DNA from: Nocardioides sp.
GTDB taxonomy: Bacteria > Actinomycetota > Actinomycetes > Propionibacteriales > Nocardioidaceae
Direction: 5' to 3'
Length of the DNA: 64,000 nt
Assembly: GCA_002729525.1 (NCBI GenBank)
Contig: PBYI01000015.1
Coordinates: 1-64,000, forward strand
The position numbers and the translations under genes are program-made. Each line of letters starts with the position of its first letter. Position 1 is the first letter of the stretch. Shown in pieces: positions 7,634 to 19,140 of the stretch. The notes under the pieces were generated by a model that did not search any database, was not told the origin of the DNA, and was given only the letters and a program-made list of their open reading frames with translations.

Positions 7634-7963
7634 TCACCCCGCAGCGAGGCGGACCTGCGAGAGCACCCACGTGCTGCCGCTGAAGCGGCCGGGGGCGAAG
7701 TCGGCGGCGTGGTCCCAGACCCGGCGGTACGCCGCCCGTACGACGCTCTCCGCGCGCTCGGTGTCCCCACCGCTCAGCAGCAGCGCGGCGCGGTGGCAGC
7801 GAGCGAGGGTGGCGTCGACGACCTCGGCGAGCGCGGTTCTGGCGTCCTCCCTGCGAGCGGCGACGCGCGCCAGGCGCGCGTCGACCGGATCGCCCGCGGG
7901 CTCGACGAGCCCCGGTTCGGCCGACTCCGGCCGCACCGGGTCGGGGACTCCCGCAACGGACAC
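7634..7963 (-). CDS. Sigma-70 region-2-like short protein
   Basis: 109 residues from GTG 7963. The C-terminal half (AERVVRAAYRRVWDHAADF-type pattern followed by GSTWVLSQVR) looks like region 2 of an ECF sigma factor, the core-RNA-polymerase and -10 binding part, but no region 4 follows. The N-terminal part is Ala/Arg/Asp rich. It may be a degenerate or decayed sigma factor, or a small protein using the same fold. Divergent from ppgK with a 70-bp gap. Moderate confidence that it is translated. Confidence 0.5.
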   Translation of the reverse strand: MSVAGVPDPVRPESAEPGLVEPAGDPVDARLARVAARREDARTALAEVVDATLARCHRAALLLSGGDTERAESVVRAAYRRVWDHAADFAPGRFSGSTWVLSQVRLAAG

Positions 7964-8033
7964 GCCGCCGAGTATGGGCAGGACGACACGGCGCCTTCAC
8001 CACCCGCACGGGGGACCGTGGTGGGATGGATGC

Positions 8034-8798
8034 ATGGCAGACGACCCCGGCACGGACGTCCCCCTCGGCATCGACTTCGGCGGCAGCGGCATCAAGGGCG
8101 CCCCGGTCGACCTCGACCGCGGCGACTTCGCCGACGACCGGCAGCGCATCCCCACCCCCGACCCGTCGACGCCCGACGCCGTCTCCGAGGTCGTCGCCGA
8201 GCTGATCGGCTCGTTCCCCGACGCCAGCGGACCGGTGGGCATCACCGTTCCCGGCGTCGTACGCCACGGCACGGTCACCACCGCTGCCAACATCGACCAG
8301 TCGTGGATCGGGGCCGAGGCCGAGCGTCTCTTCACCGCTGCCTCGGGCCGCGCGGTCCGCGTCGTCAACGACGCCGACGCCGCCGGCCTCGCCGAGGTGC
8401 GGTACGGCGCCGCGCGGGGCGCGCACGGACTCGTCATCGTCACCACGCTGGGCACCGGCATCGGCTCGGCGCTCGTCAACGACGGCGTCCTCGTGCCCAA
8501 CTCCGAGCTCGGCCACCTCGAGATCGACGGCTACGTCGCCGAGCACCGCGCCGCCAACAGCGTGCGCGAGAGCAAGGACCTCACGATGGAGAAGTGGGCC
8601 AAGCGGCTCACGACCTACTACCGCCACCTCGAGCGGCTGTTCTCCCCCGACCTGTTCGTCGTCGGCGGCGGCGTCAGCAAGAGGGCCGACGAGTTCCTGC
8701 CCATGGTCGAGATCGACACCCAGAGCGTGCCCGCGCTGCTGCGCAACAAGGCCGGCATCATCGGTGCCGCCCTGTACGCCGTCGAGGGGTCGGCCTGA
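8034..8798 (+). CDS. ppgK: Polyphosphate glucokinase
   Basis: 254 residues, ROK-family sugar kinase that phosphorylates glucose with polyphosphate (or ATP), a hallmark of actinobacteria. Visible: N-terminal phosphate loop [25 protein letters not shown], catalytic [22 protein letters not shown], and [20 protein letters not shown]. Length matches the family. ATG 8034 is the first start in frame that fits the family N-terminus. Its stop overlaps the next gene by CTGA. Confidence 0.94.
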   Translation: MADDPGTDVPLGIDFGGSGIKGAPVDLDRGDFADDRQRIPTPDPSTPDAVSEVVAELIGSFPDASGPVGITVPGVVRHGTVTTAANIDQSWIGAEAERLFTAASGRAVRVVNDADAAGLAEVRYGAARGAHGLVIVTTLGTGIGSALVNDGVLVPNSELGHLEIDGYVAEHRAANSVRESKDLTMEKWAKRLTTYYRHLERLFSPDLFVVGGGVSKRADEFLPMVEIDTQSVPALLRNKAGIIGAALYAVEGSA

Positions 8799-9214
8799 GC
8801 GGCGCCGCCACACCCGAGCCCACCGACCTGCTCGGCCGGTGGACGCTGGAGCGGACGATCGTCGACCACCTCGCCGGCGAGACGTACACGCTGACCGGCA
8901 CCACCGAGCTGACGCCCGCCGGCGACGGCCGGGTCCGCTGGCACGACGAGGGGCTGCTCCGGCGCGGCGACGTCACCTCGTCGGCGTACCGGACCCTGTG
9001 GGTCGAGCCGCGCGACGACGGCTGGTGGGTGACGTTCGAGGACGGCCGCGACTTCCACCCCTGGACGCCCGGCGCGCAGGTCGTGCACCCGTGCGCCGCC
9101 GACCTCTACACCGGCCGGGTCGACGTGGAGCCGCCCGACCGGTGGCGGGTCGTGTGGGAGTGCCGGGGCCCCGCGAAGAACTACCGGATGGAGTCGGTGC
9201 TGACGCGCGCTTGA
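8795..9214 (+). CDS. DUF6314-family protein, apparently CTG-initiated
   Basis: 139 residues. The pattern [18 protein letters not shown], then [31 protein letters not shown], and a final [12 protein letters not shown] matches the DUF6314 family, a small lipocalin-like domain of unknown role. The family N-terminus begins about where this frame meets the ppgK stop. No ATG, GTG or TTG exists in frame there; the only plausible start is CTG 8795, which overlaps the ppgK TGA as CTGA and has GAGGGG just upstream. It is therefore probably co-translated with ppgK. A sequence error is the alternative. Confidence 0.75.
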   Translation: MSGAATPEPTDLLGRWTLERTIVDHLAGETYTLTGTTELTPAGDGRVRWHDEGLLRRGDVTSSAYRTLWVEPRDDGWWVTFEDGRDFHPWTPGAQVVHPCAADLYTGRVDVEPPDRWRVVWECRGPAKNYRMESVLTRA

Positions 9215-9248
9215 GGAGGGCGGCGGCTCGACCACCGTCCGCAGCTCA

Positions 9249-9343
9249 GGTGGTCGAGCCGGGCGAGCCCTCGGCGAGCCCGTGTCGAAACCACCGGTGG
9301 TCTCGACACCTTCCGCGCTCGCGCTCGGTCGGGCTCGACCACC
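9249..9343. repeat. Inverted pair of GGTGGTCGAG...GTGTCGARACCACC elements
   Basis: Two about 47-bp elements abut head to head: 9249-9295 and, inverted, 9296-9343. Each begins GGTGGTCGAGCC and ends GTGTCGA(A/G)ACCACC, so each is itself a near-palindrome with a variable G+C-rich centre. They lie in the convergent gap between the DUF6314 gene and ppsA. Such GGTGGT..TCGAcc elements are, from general knowledge, scattered through intergenic DNA of Nocardioides-like genomes. Confidence 0.75.
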
Positions 9344-9352
9344 TGCCGTCGC

Positions 9353-11779
<2,427 letters not shown>

Positions 11780-11831
11780 GGGGTCACTCGCTTCCGGTCG
11801 GGTGCTGCGGTCGTGCTGGTGTGGGTGCGGG

Positions 11832-12746
11832 TCAGTCGTCGGTGCGGGGGTGCGGGGCGGCCGGGGCACGGCGGGGCGTGACGCCCTGCTCGCGGGCCTT
11901 CTTCTTGAGGTTCTGCAGGATCAGGGTCGAGATCTCCTCCACGGAGCGCGCGGAGGTGTCGATGACCGGCAGCCGGTGCGCGGCGTACAGCGCGGACGCC
12001 CGGCGCAGCTCCCAGCGGCACTGGTCGGTGGAGGAGTAGCGCGAGCCCGGCCGGCGCTCGCCGCGGACGCGGCTGAGGCGCTCGGGATTGGTGGTCAGCC
12101 CGAACACGCGGTCGGCGTAGTCGCGCACCGGCCGCGGCAGCGCGGAGTCGTCGAGGTCCTCGTCGACCAGCGGGTAGTTGGCGACGAACAGGCCGTGCTG
12201 GAGGGCGAGGTACATCGACGTCGGCGTCTTGCCGCAGCGCGACGGGGCGATGAGGACGACGTCGGCCCGGTCGAGGGCGCGCAGGCTCTGGCCGTCGTCG
12301 TGCTCGATGGTGAACTCCACGGCCGCCATCCGTGCGTTGTAGCGCTTGACGTCGCCGACGCCGTGCAGCCGGGCCGCCTCGCGGACGCCGCGCGCCTGGA
12401 GGATCTCCTCGACCCGGCTGAGGTGCAGGTCGAAGAGGTCGATGAGCGGGGCGCGGGTGGCCTGGAGGGCCTCGCGGACGTGGTCCTCGGCGGCGGTGCT
12501 GAACACCAGCGGGACGACGGGGCCGTCCATCGCCTCGTCGAGCATCTCGACGACCTCGCGGGCGTGCTCCTCGGTGGAGATGAAGGGGATGGTGGTGCGT
12601 TCGAAGTGCAGGTCGGGGAACTGGATGAGCAGCGCGTTGCCCATCGTCTCCGCGCTGATGCCGGTGGAGTCCGACAGGAAGAACACGGGCACCGCGTCGG
12701 TGCCGGCGGGGCGTCCGTCCACCCCGGCGTCCTGCTGGCCCGTCAC
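11832..12746 (-). CDS. ppsR: PEP synthase regulatory protein (kinase/pyrophosphorylase, DUF299)
   Basis: 304 residues. Bifunctional enzyme that inactivates PpsA by ADP-dependent phosphorylation of an active-site-loop Thr and reactivates it by Pi-dependent removal. Family marks: [19 protein letters not shown] at the N-terminus, the P-loop-like [15 protein letters not shown], and [32 protein letters not shown] 12746 with GGGAGG upstream. Located directly upstream of its target ppsA in the same operon. The last about 20 residues are a Pro/Arg tail outside the family domain. Confidence 0.94.
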   Translation of the reverse strand: MTGQQDAGVDGRPAGTDAVPVFFLSDSTGISAETMGNALLIQFPDLHFERTTIPFISTEEHAREVVEMLDEAMDGPVVPLVFSTAAEDHVREALQATRAPLIDLFDLHLSRVEEILQARGVREAARLHGVGDVKRYNARMAAVEFTIEHDDGQSLRALDRADVVLIAPSRCGKTPTSMYLALQHGLFVANYPLVDEDLDDSALPRPVRDYADRVFGLTTNPERLSRVRGERRPGSRYSSTDQCRWELRRASALYAAHRLPVIDTSARSVEEISTLILQNLKKKAREQGVTPRRAPAAPHPRTDD

Positions 12747-12858
12747 CGTGCCTCCCGTGGTCGCACCGGGCCGCGACCGGCCCGGGGGTGACGGGCATCC
12801 TCGCAGATCAGCGCGACCAGGGAACCCCCGTGACGCAGGTTGGGTGTGGCTCTCACCA

Positions 12859-12889
12859 CACGGGAGCGTGCATCGGGCCCGCTCCCGTG
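12859..12889 (-). terminator. Hairpin downstream of the Ig-like gene
   Basis: A 10-bp perfect stem, CACGGGAGCG (12859-12868) with CGCTCCCGTG (12880-12889), and an 11-base loop. It is 38 bases past the stop at 12927, so it fits a terminator for that gene, ahead of the ppsR-ppsA operon. Confidence 0.65.
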
Positions 12890-12926
12890 CGGGTGGTTCG
12901 CGCGGTGCGGCGCGCGGCCGGTCGGG

Positions 12927-13667
12927 TCAGCTGACCCGGACCGACGGCGTCGAGGCGCGGCCGCTGTCGTAGCCCCGCTTGGCGGCCTTCACGACGGCGC
13001 GGACGCGGTGGCCACGGTCGGACGGCGCGAGCCGGTAGCGCTTGCCGGTGCCGACCGTGGCGCGGTTGCTCTTCCAGGTGATGGAGAAGGAGACGCCCTT
13101 GGCGCCCCAGCTGCCGAGGCGGACCTTGAGGGTCCGGCCGACGGTCGGCCTGCCGATCAGCCCGAGCGGGGCGGACGGTGCGAGCGACGGCAGCGAGACC
13201 TTGGCGCTCCTGCGGCTGGCGACGGTGGCCTTCTGGTAGCCGCGCTTGACCGCGACGACGCTGACCTGGAGCCGCTTGCCGACCCACGACGGGCGCACCG
13301 CGAGGACGCGATTGGTGGACTTCAGCTGCTGCGAGCCGAGGTACCAGTGGTAGCGGACGGTGACGTTCTTGGGGTTCCACCGACCCGGGGTGGCCTTGAC
13401 CGTGCCGCGCACCGACGGCGTGCCGACGATCTGGGGGCGCTTGACGTTGATGATCTTCGGCTTGCGGGTCCCCGACAGCCGACCCTGGCGGGCCGTGTAG
13501 GTGCCGCGCAGCAGGTCGGTCGTGCTGGGCGCTGCGGCCGGGGCGGCGTACGACTCGGCGACGTCGACGGCGGCCCCGGCCGGCTGCACCGAGCCGCCCA
13601 GGGCGAGGGCGCCGGTGACGGCGAGGACGACCGCGAGCGCGGGCGCGAGAAGGCGGCGGTGCAGCAT
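12927..13667 (-). CDS. Secreted protein with two Ig-like repeats
   Basis: 246 residues. Signal peptide at 1-32 (MLHRRLLAPALAVVLAVTGA, then a GAA-type cleavage region). Two tandem beta-sandwich repeats of about 80 residues follow, each with the order PxIxGxPxVGxTLKxxPGxW, a WYLG or ITWKSN strand, and an R-V-V-K-x-GY end. These repeats are common in actinobacterial surface proteins and usually serve as spacers or adhesion modules. There is no sortase motif or catalytic domain. ATG 13667 has AGGAG upstream. Function unknown. Confidence 0.8.
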   Translation of the reverse strand: MLHRRLLAPALAVVLAVTGALALGGSVQPAGAAVDVAESYAAPAAAPSTTDLLRGTYTARQGRLSGTRKPKIINVKRPQIVGTPSVRGTVKATPGRWNPKNVTVRYHWYLGSQQLKSTNRVLAVRPSWVGKRLQVSVVAVKRGYQKATVASRRSAKVSLPSLAPSAPLGLIGRPTVGRTLKVRLGSWGAKGVSFSITWKSNRATVGTGKRYRLAPSDRGHRVRAVVKAAKRGYDSGRASTPSVRVS

Positions 13668-13802
13668 GATGGGGCTCCTGCGGAAGGCTCCGGGCGCGGC
13701 TCGGGGCGGTCGCGACCTCGCCCGCTCCTTCGGCGGGCCAGGACGAGAGATGAGGGCTCCGCACCCCCGGTCCGGACCGGATCGGGGACACCGAGGACGG
13801 AA

Positions 13803-15608
13803 ATGACGACGTCGGACACCAGGACCGCCCGATCGGGTGACCGCGGGGTGCTCCGGGACCCGGTCGCGACCGGGTCGCTGGTCCTGCTCGTCGGGGCGCC
13901 GCTGGCGGTGCTGCCGGCGGCGTACGACCCGTTCGGCCTGCCGGTGCTGCTCGTCGCGGTCGTGGGCGCGGTGGCGGCGTGGGCGCTGCCGGCGACCGCT
14001 CGGCTGCCCCGGTGGCTGCTGGTCGGTACGGCGGTGATGGCGGCGCTGCTCGTGGTCTCGGCCCTCGCCGGGGATACGCCGGTGCCGTCGCTGGTCGGTC
14101 GGTGGCCGCGGTACGAGGGGCTGCCGCTGCTGATGGTCCTCCTGGCCGTCGCCGGGGCCTCGGCGCGTCTGGCCCGGGTGCCGGTCCGGACGGTCGCGGC
14201 GGTGGTCTCGGTCGTGCTGCTCGGGCTCACCCTGCTCGACGTCGCGGGCGTCGGCCCGGTGCCGGGAGCGGGCGTCGGCCGGGTCGAGAGCGTGGTCGGC
14301 AACGCCACCGACCTGGGGGCGGTCGCGACGGCACTCGCGCTGGTGCTCGCGCCGGGCCTCCTCGCCGCCGGTCGGGAGCGCGCTCTCGCGGCGGCGGGCA
14401 CGGCCGCGGCGGTGCTGGTCGTCGTGCTGTCGGGCTCGCGCACGTCCCTGGTCCTGACCGCCGTCGGGGTGGTCGCGCTGCTGCTGCTCCGCGGCCGCGG
14501 ACGTCGGACCTGGGGGGTCGCCGGTGGCCTCGTCCTCGCGACCGGCGCGGCCACCCTCGTGGTGCCCGCGACCCGCGAGCGGCTCCTGATCACCTCGACG
14601 GGCAGCGGACGGGTCGAGCAGTGGCGGCTCACCCTCGACCTGGTCCGGGACCACCCGTGGCTCGGGGTGGGCCCGAGCCGGTACGTCGACGCGTTCGCCG
14701 CCTACGAGTCGCCTGCGTTCGTCGACTTCACCGGCGTCGGCACGGTCGCCGACTCCCCGCACTCGGTGCCGCTCCAGATCGCCGTCGCCGGCGGGCTGCC
14801 GCTGCTGGTCGCGGGGCTCGTGGTCGCCGCCCTCGCGGTGCGCGCGCTCGTGACCGTCGCACGCCGGAGGGAAGAGGTGGCCGGGCCGGCGGCGGCGACG
14901 CTCGCGCTGGGCGCCGTGCTGCTGGTCAACCCGACGTCCCTGCCCGTCCTGGTGGCGGGCGCGGTGTGGGCGGGCCGGGCGCTGGCGGTGCCGTCGACGG
15001 CGCTGGGGTGGTCGGAGCCGTCGGAGCGGCCGACCGCCTCCGAGCCGTCGCGCCGTCCCCTCGACCTGCTCGTCGCGACCGGCCTCGCCGTCGTCGCGAC
15101 GGCCCTGGTGGCCGCGCTCGTCGGCGACGTCCGGCTCGCCGACTCGGTGGACGCCGCGGAGCGCGGGCGGGTCGCGGTGGCGACGGTGCGCGCGGACGAC
15201 GCCGCCCGGTGGCGCCCCTGGGACACCGACGTCGCCCGGCTCGCCGCACCACCGCTCGCCGAGGAGGCGGCCGGCACCGCACCATCACCCACCGGCCTGA
15301 CGGCGGCCCGCGCCGCCGAGCGCCTGGCCCGCGACGGCCTGACCACCGCTCCCGACGACCCGCGCACCCTCGTCGTCCTCGGGGTCGCCCTCCTCGCCCA
15401 GGACCGTCCCGACGAGGCGCTGCCGGTGCTCGACCGGGCCGTCGCGCTGAGCCCGGAGCGTCCGGACGGCTACGTGCAGCGGGCCGTCGCTCACGCCTCG
15501 ACCGGCGACCTCGCCGGCGCCCGGGCCGACCTCCGGCGCGCGGTCGGGATCGATCCGCGCTCCGCCGCCCGTCGACTGCTGCGCCTGCTCGGCGACCCGC
15601 CGGGCTGA
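13803..15608 (+). CDS. O-antigen ligase-like membrane protein with C-terminal TPR
   Basis: 601 residues. About eleven hydrophobic segments cover residues 20-450. The Wzy_C/O-antigen ligase region (about 190-330) shows GSRTSLVLTAVGV, then GSGRVEQWRLTLDLVRDHPWLGVGPS and DSPHSVPLQIAVAGGLPLL, the usual periplasmic loop with conserved Arg and His. The last about 120 residues form two or three TPR-like helical pairs (RTLVVLGVALLAQDRPDEAL...). In Gram-positive bacteria such proteins polymerise or transfer wall or exopolysaccharide chains, or glycosylate proteins; the substrate here is unknown. ATG 13803 with GAGG upstream. Divergent from the Ig-like gene. Confidence 0.82.
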   Translation: MTTSDTRTARSGDRGVLRDPVATGSLVLLVGAPLAVLPAAYDPFGLPVLLVAVVGAVAAWALPATARLPRWLLVGTAVMAALLVVSALAGDTPVPSLVGRWPRYEGLPLLMVLLAVAGASARLARVPVRTVAAVVSVVLLGLTLLDVAGVGPVPGAGVGRVESVVGNATDLGAVATALALVLAPGLLAAGRERALAAAGTAAAVLVVVLSGSRTSLVLTAVGVVALLLLRGRGRRTWGVAGGLVLATGAATLVVPATRERLLITSTGSGRVEQWRLTLDLVRDHPWLGVGPSRYVDAFAAYESPAFVDFTGVGTVADSPHSVPLQIAVAGGLPLLVAGLVVAALAVRALVTVARRREEVAGPAAATLALGAVLLVNPTSLPVLVAGAVWAGRALAVPSTALGWSEPSERPTASEPSRRPLDLLVATGLAVVATALVAALVGDVRLADSVDAAERGRVAVATVRADDAARWRPWDTDVARLAAPPLAEEAAGTAPSPTGLTAARAAERLARDGLTTAPDDPRTLVVLGVALLAQDRPDEALPVLDRAVALSPERPDGYVQRAVAHASTGDLAGARADLRRAVGIDPRSAARRLLRLLGDPPG

Positions 15609-15668
15609 CCGCCCCCGCCCCGCGACCGACCACCCCGACGGGCGAGTCGGGCGCCCTACGCTCGACGC

Positions 15669-16913
15669 ATGCCGGACGCCGCACCGACCGTGCTCGTGCT
15701 CGACGCCGGGGGCGCGCGCTCGGCGTACCAGGTGGGGGCCCTCGAGGTGCTCCTGCCCGCACTCGCCGAGCACGACGCGATGCCGACCGTGCTGCTCGGC
15801 ACGTCGGCCGGCGCCCTGCTCAGCGCCGGACTGGCCGCCCACGCCCACGAGGAGCCCGACGTCCAGGCCCGGGCCCTGCGTGGCCTGCTCGACCGCGCCA
15901 CGAAGCCGCACGTCATCCGGCCGCTGTGGCGCCAGGTGCCCGAGGTCGCGCTGCGCTACGCGTCGGAGACGATCGGGCTGAGCCGCTTCCGGCTGCGCGG
16001 GCTGTTCGGCACCGAGCCGCTGTGGCAGACCCTCGCCGGCCGGATCGACTGGGACGGCCTGCACCGCAACCTCGACGCCGGGTCCGTCGACCTGCTCGCC
16101 GTCACCGCCACGGCTGTCGGCACCGGGGAGGTCGTGCTCTTCGGCGAGGGCTCGCGGGACCTGCCGGAGGGTCGGCCGCGCCGCTACGTCCGCACCCGTC
16201 TGGGCGTCGAGCACCTCATGGCCTCCGCCGCCATCCCCGCGCTGTTCCCCTCGGTGCTCGTCGACGAGCCCGAGGAGGCGTCGGGCTGGTACGTCGACGG
16301 CGCCACCCGCCGTCGCCGCCCCCTCGCGCCGGCCCTCGAGCTCGGCGCCGGCCGGATCGTCGCCGTCGGGACCGGGAGCATGTCCCCGCGGCGCGCCCGT
16401 CCCGAGCGCGACCGTCGCACCGTCGACCTCGGCGACGGCGCGGCCACGCTGCTCGGCGCGGTCATGGACGACCCGATGCGCCACGACCTGCGCCGCCTCG
16501 CCGAGCTCAACGCGCAGACGACCGACCCCGACCTCGGCCCGGCCCTCGACGCGCACCGCGCGCGGCAGGGCGAGGCGCCGTACCGGGAGATCCCGTACGC
16601 CGCCGTCGCGCCGACGCACGGCGAGGAGATCGCCGCGCTGGCGATGGAGGTCTTCGACACCAACCACAAGCGGCTGCTGCGCACGGCCGCCGACCCCGAC
16701 CTGCACGTCATCCACCGCCTGCTCGGCGGCGACAGCCCGCTCCAGGGTGAGCTGCTGAGCTACCTGCTGTTCGACCGCGACTTCTTCGACGGCGCTGCCG
16801 ACCTCGGCCGGCGCGACGCGCGGCGCTGGCTCGACGCCTGTCCCGACCTCTGGTGGACCGGCGCGCTCGACGACGAGGGCATGCCCACCGGCGAGCCGGC
16901 GGGCGTCCGGTGA
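15669..16913 (+). CDS. Patatin-like phospholipase
   Basis: 414 residues. Ser-Asp dyad acyl hydrolase: oxyanion loop DAGGARSAYQVG, nucleophile elbow LLGTSAGAL (GxSxG), and catalytic Asp in WYVDGATRRRRPL (DG(A/G) motif). The oxyanion loop starts DAGG where most patatins have GGGG. Cytoplasmic (no signal peptide). The stop overlaps the next gene by GTGA. Likely attacks lipid acyl esters; substrate unknown. Confidence 0.9.
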   Translation: MPDAAPTVLVLDAGGARSAYQVGALEVLLPALAEHDAMPTVLLGTSAGALLSAGLAAHAHEEPDVQARALRGLLDRATKPHVIRPLWRQVPEVALRYASETIGLSRFRLRGLFGTEPLWQTLAGRIDWDGLHRNLDAGSVDLLAVTATAVGTGEVVLFGEGSRDLPEGRPRRYVRTRLGVEHLMASAAIPALFPSVLVDEPEEASGWYVDGATRRRRPLAPALELGAGRIVAVGTGSMSPRRARPERDRRTVDLGDGAATLLGAVMDDPMRHDLRRLAELNAQTTDPDLGPALDAHRARQGEAPYREIPYAAVAPTHGEEIAALAMEVFDTNHKRLLRTAADPDLHVIHRLLGGDSPLQGELLSYLLFDRDFFDGAADLGRRDARRWLDACPDLWWTGALDDEGMPTGEPAGVR

Positions 16914-17956
16914 GCACGTCCGCCGCGCCGGTGGTCGTCGTCGGCGCCGGCATCTCCGGCGCGACCTGCGCCCGCACGCTCCACGACGCCGGCGTCGCGG
17001 TGCGGCTCGTCGACCGGGGCCGCCGCGTCGGCGGCCGGCTCGGCGCACGCCGCCTGGGACCGTACGGCGACCGGCGTACCGACCTGGGCGGCTCCTACCT
17101 CACCGTCGACCACCCCGACCTGCAGGCGCAGGTCGACGACTGGGAACGGCGCGGGCTGGCCCGGCGCTGGACCGACACCTTCCTCGCTCTCTCCCCCGAC
17201 GCCCCCGCCGAGTCGAAGGCCGGCCCCGTCCGCTGGGCCTCGCCCGTCGCCCTCCGATCGCTGGTGGAGGACCTGGCCGATCCGGTGCCCACCGACGGGC
17301 ACGCGGTCGCCGACGTGACCCGCGGTCGCGACGGCCGGCTCGCGGTGGACGGCCAACCCGCTGCCGGCGTCGTCCTGGCCATGCCCGACCCGCAGGCGAG
17401 GCGGCTGCTCGGCGACGGCCTGCCCGAGGCGGCCGCCGCACTCGCGCCGGCCGCCGCCCCGCGGCCCCGCGGCGACGGCCGGGAGGGCCACGTCGTCCAC
17501 GACGGGTGGGAGCCGATCATCGCGGTGGCCGCCTGGTGGCCCGAGCGCACCTGGGACGCCGTCAGCCCGCACGGCCACTTCGAGGGCGCCTTCGTCAACG
17601 ACGACCCGGTGCTCTCCTGGGTCGCCGACGACGGGCGCCGGCACGGCGACGACGTGCCGCTGCTGGTCGCGCACTCCACCCCGGACCACGCCGCCGAGCA
17701 CCTCGTCGACCCGCCCTCCGCCGCGCCCGCGATGCTCGCCGCGCTCGCCGACCGCCTCGGCGTCGGGGATCCCGTCGGGCACCACGTCCACCGGTGGTCG
17801 GTCGCGCGACCGAGCCACACCCGCGAGGCGGCGTACCACCTCGGCGACGGCCTGGTCGGCGTGTGCGGCGACGCGTGGGGCGGCGCGCCGAAGGTGCAGA
17901 CGGCGTACCTCTCCGGACTCGAGCTGGGCCGCCGGCTGGTCGCGGAGCTCACCTGA
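16910..17956 (+). CDS. FAD-dependent oxidoreductase, renalase/amine-oxidase-like
   Basis: 348 residues. N-terminal dinucleotide-binding VVVVGAGISGATCARTL, a second RVGGRLGARRL motif binding FAD, and a C-terminal GLVGVCGDAWGGAPKVQTAYLSGL that matches the flavin-contacting end of renalase/amine oxidases. GTG 16910 overlaps the patatin stop by four bases, so the two are co-translated. Substrate unknown. Confidence 0.87.
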   Translation: MSTSAAPVVVVGAGISGATCARTLHDAGVAVRLVDRGRRVGGRLGARRLGPYGDRRTDLGGSYLTVDHPDLQAQVDDWERRGLARRWTDTFLALSPDAPAESKAGPVRWASPVALRSLVEDLADPVPTDGHAVADVTRGRDGRLAVDGQPAAGVVLAMPDPQARRLLGDGLPEAAAALAPAAAPRPRGDGREGHVVHDGWEPIIAVAAWWPERTWDAVSPHGHFEGAFVNDDPVLSWVADDGRRHGDDVPLLVAHSTPDHAAEHLVDPPSAAPAMLAALADRLGVGDPVGHHVHRWSVARPSHTREAAYHLGDGLVGVCGDAWGGAPKVQTAYLSGLELGRRLVAELT

Positions 17957-18134
17957 GCACAGGCGGTACGCCGTGCGCAGTCGCGGCCCGGCGTGCTGAC
18001 TGGAGAGAGCCGGCAGCACCCCGGACCGCGCACCCCCTGCGGTGGACAGTTCGTGATGCGTGACCCGAGCCGTCGACGACAGCCTCCCAGCAGCGGTCTG
18101 TGCCGGACCACACCCCGGAAGGCGTACGAAGCGG

Positions 18135-18163
18135 CCGACACGCCCGCGACCTCGTCCTATGCT
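18135..18163 (+). promoter_or_regulatory. Promoter for a leaderless regulator mRNA
   Basis: CCGACA (18135-18140), a 17-base spacer, then TATGCT (18158-18163). The GTG of the response regulator begins six bases further on, so transcription would start at or next to the start codon. No ribosome binding site is present, which fits a leaderless message, common in actinobacteria. Confidence 0.5.
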
Positions 18164-18169
18164 GCTGCG

Positions 18170-18844
18170 GTGCCCGACCCGCTACGCATCGCCGTCGTCA
18201 ACGACTACGAGATCGTCGTGCGCGGGGTCGCGGCCGCTCTCGCCCCGCACGCAGCCCGCGTCCTGCCCGTCGAGCTGGACAGCGGTCTGGGCGTGCACAG
18301 CGAGGTCGACCTGGTGCTCTACGACTCGTTCGGCCAGCTCCAGGGCCAGGCGATGGACGTCGCCGCCCTCGTCACCGACACCGACGCGCGCCTGGTGGTC
18401 TTCTCCTGGAACACCGAGCCCCGGCTGGTCGAGCAGGCCCTCGCCGCGGGCGCCCACGGCTACGTCAGCAAGTCCGTCGGCGGTGACGAGCTGGCCGCCC
18501 TGCTCGAGCGGGTGCACGCCGGGGAGCGGGTCGTGCCCGCCGCCGGGGACGACGCCGCCGGGCCGCAGGCGATCGGCCGGTGGCCCGGGGACGAGGTCGG
18601 GCTCAGCCCGCGCGAGGCCGAGGGGCTCGCGCTGATCTGCCAGGGCCTGAGCAACCAGGAGATCACCGAGCGCGCGTTCATCGGCATGAACACCGTGAAG
18701 ACCTACATCCGCACGCTCTACTCCAAGATCGGGGTGGACAGCCGGACGCAGGCGGTGCTGTGGGGCATCGACCACGGGTTCCGGCCCGACACCTTGCGGG
18801 TCGTCGAGCCGCACCCGACCGTCGACGGCACCGCCTCGGGCTGA
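18170..18844 (+). CDS. LuxR-type response regulator
   Basis: 224 residues. Receiver-like domain (1-120: RIAVVNDYEIVVRGVAAAL, with Asp in DLVLYDSFG at the phosphorylation position and Lys in GYVSKSVGG), then a LuxR/GerE helix-turn-helix (LSPREAEGLALICQGLSNQEI, MNTVKTYIRTLYSKIGV). The frame is open upstream to 17993, but GTG 18170 begins exactly at the first receiver strand and fits a leaderless promoter. No sensor kinase is adjacent. Targets unknown. Confidence 0.87.
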   Translation: MPDPLRIAVVNDYEIVVRGVAAALAPHAARVLPVELDSGLGVHSEVDLVLYDSFGQLQGQAMDVAALVTDTDARLVVFSWNTEPRLVEQALAAGAHGYVSKSVGGDELAALLERVHAGERVVPAAGDDAAGPQAIGRWPGDEVGLSPREAEGLALICQGLSNQEITERAFIGMNTVKTYIRTLYSKIGVDSRTQAVLWGIDHGFRPDTLRVVEPHPTVDGTASG

Positions 18845-18859
18845 CCGGCCGCCGACCGG

Positions 18860-18892
18860 CCACCGACCTGCCACCGACCTGCCACCGACCTG
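18860..18892. repeat. Three perfect 11-bp direct repeats
   Basis: Unit CCACCGACCTG, three times without a gap, with degraded copies just before. The 11-bp period equals about one helical turn, so a regulator could bind each copy on the same face. It lies just after the response-regulator stop, within the 296-base gap before 19141. A hairpin CCCCGAA-8-TTCGGGG (19014-19035) is further along the gap; the rest shows no clear feature. Confidence 0.7.
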
Positions 18893-19140
18893 CCGCGAGC
18901 CCACGCCGACCATCGGCCGGACCGGCACGCACAGGCAACGTCCACGACACCTCCGCGACTTCTGCCCGTGGTCTGGTAGGTGGTGCGGCCGAGCGTCCTG
19001 ACCTGGACGGTCGCCCCGAATCGGAGCTTTCGGGGTCGGTGTCGCACACTCACAGGAAGACGGCGCACGCCGTCACCGGACATTCGTCAGACCCCGCTCG
19101 ACGCGCCTCCCCGCGCGTCCCGACTCCCAGGAGGTGCCAG

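Noticed and set aside
11780..11869. Longer ppsA start overlapping ppsR
   Set aside because: The extra residues are Pro/Arg/His rich, have no family match, and GTG 11779 has a ribosome site.
13668..13802. Possible riboswitch before the Ig-like secreted gene
   Set aside because: A GCCCGC-7-GCGGGC hairpin is present, but none of the conserved cores of c-di-AMP, cobalamin or other known riboswitches could be recognised.
18860..18892. PHO-box type direct repeats
   Set aside because: Spacing is 11 bp as in PHO boxes, but the unit does not contain GTTCACC on either strand.
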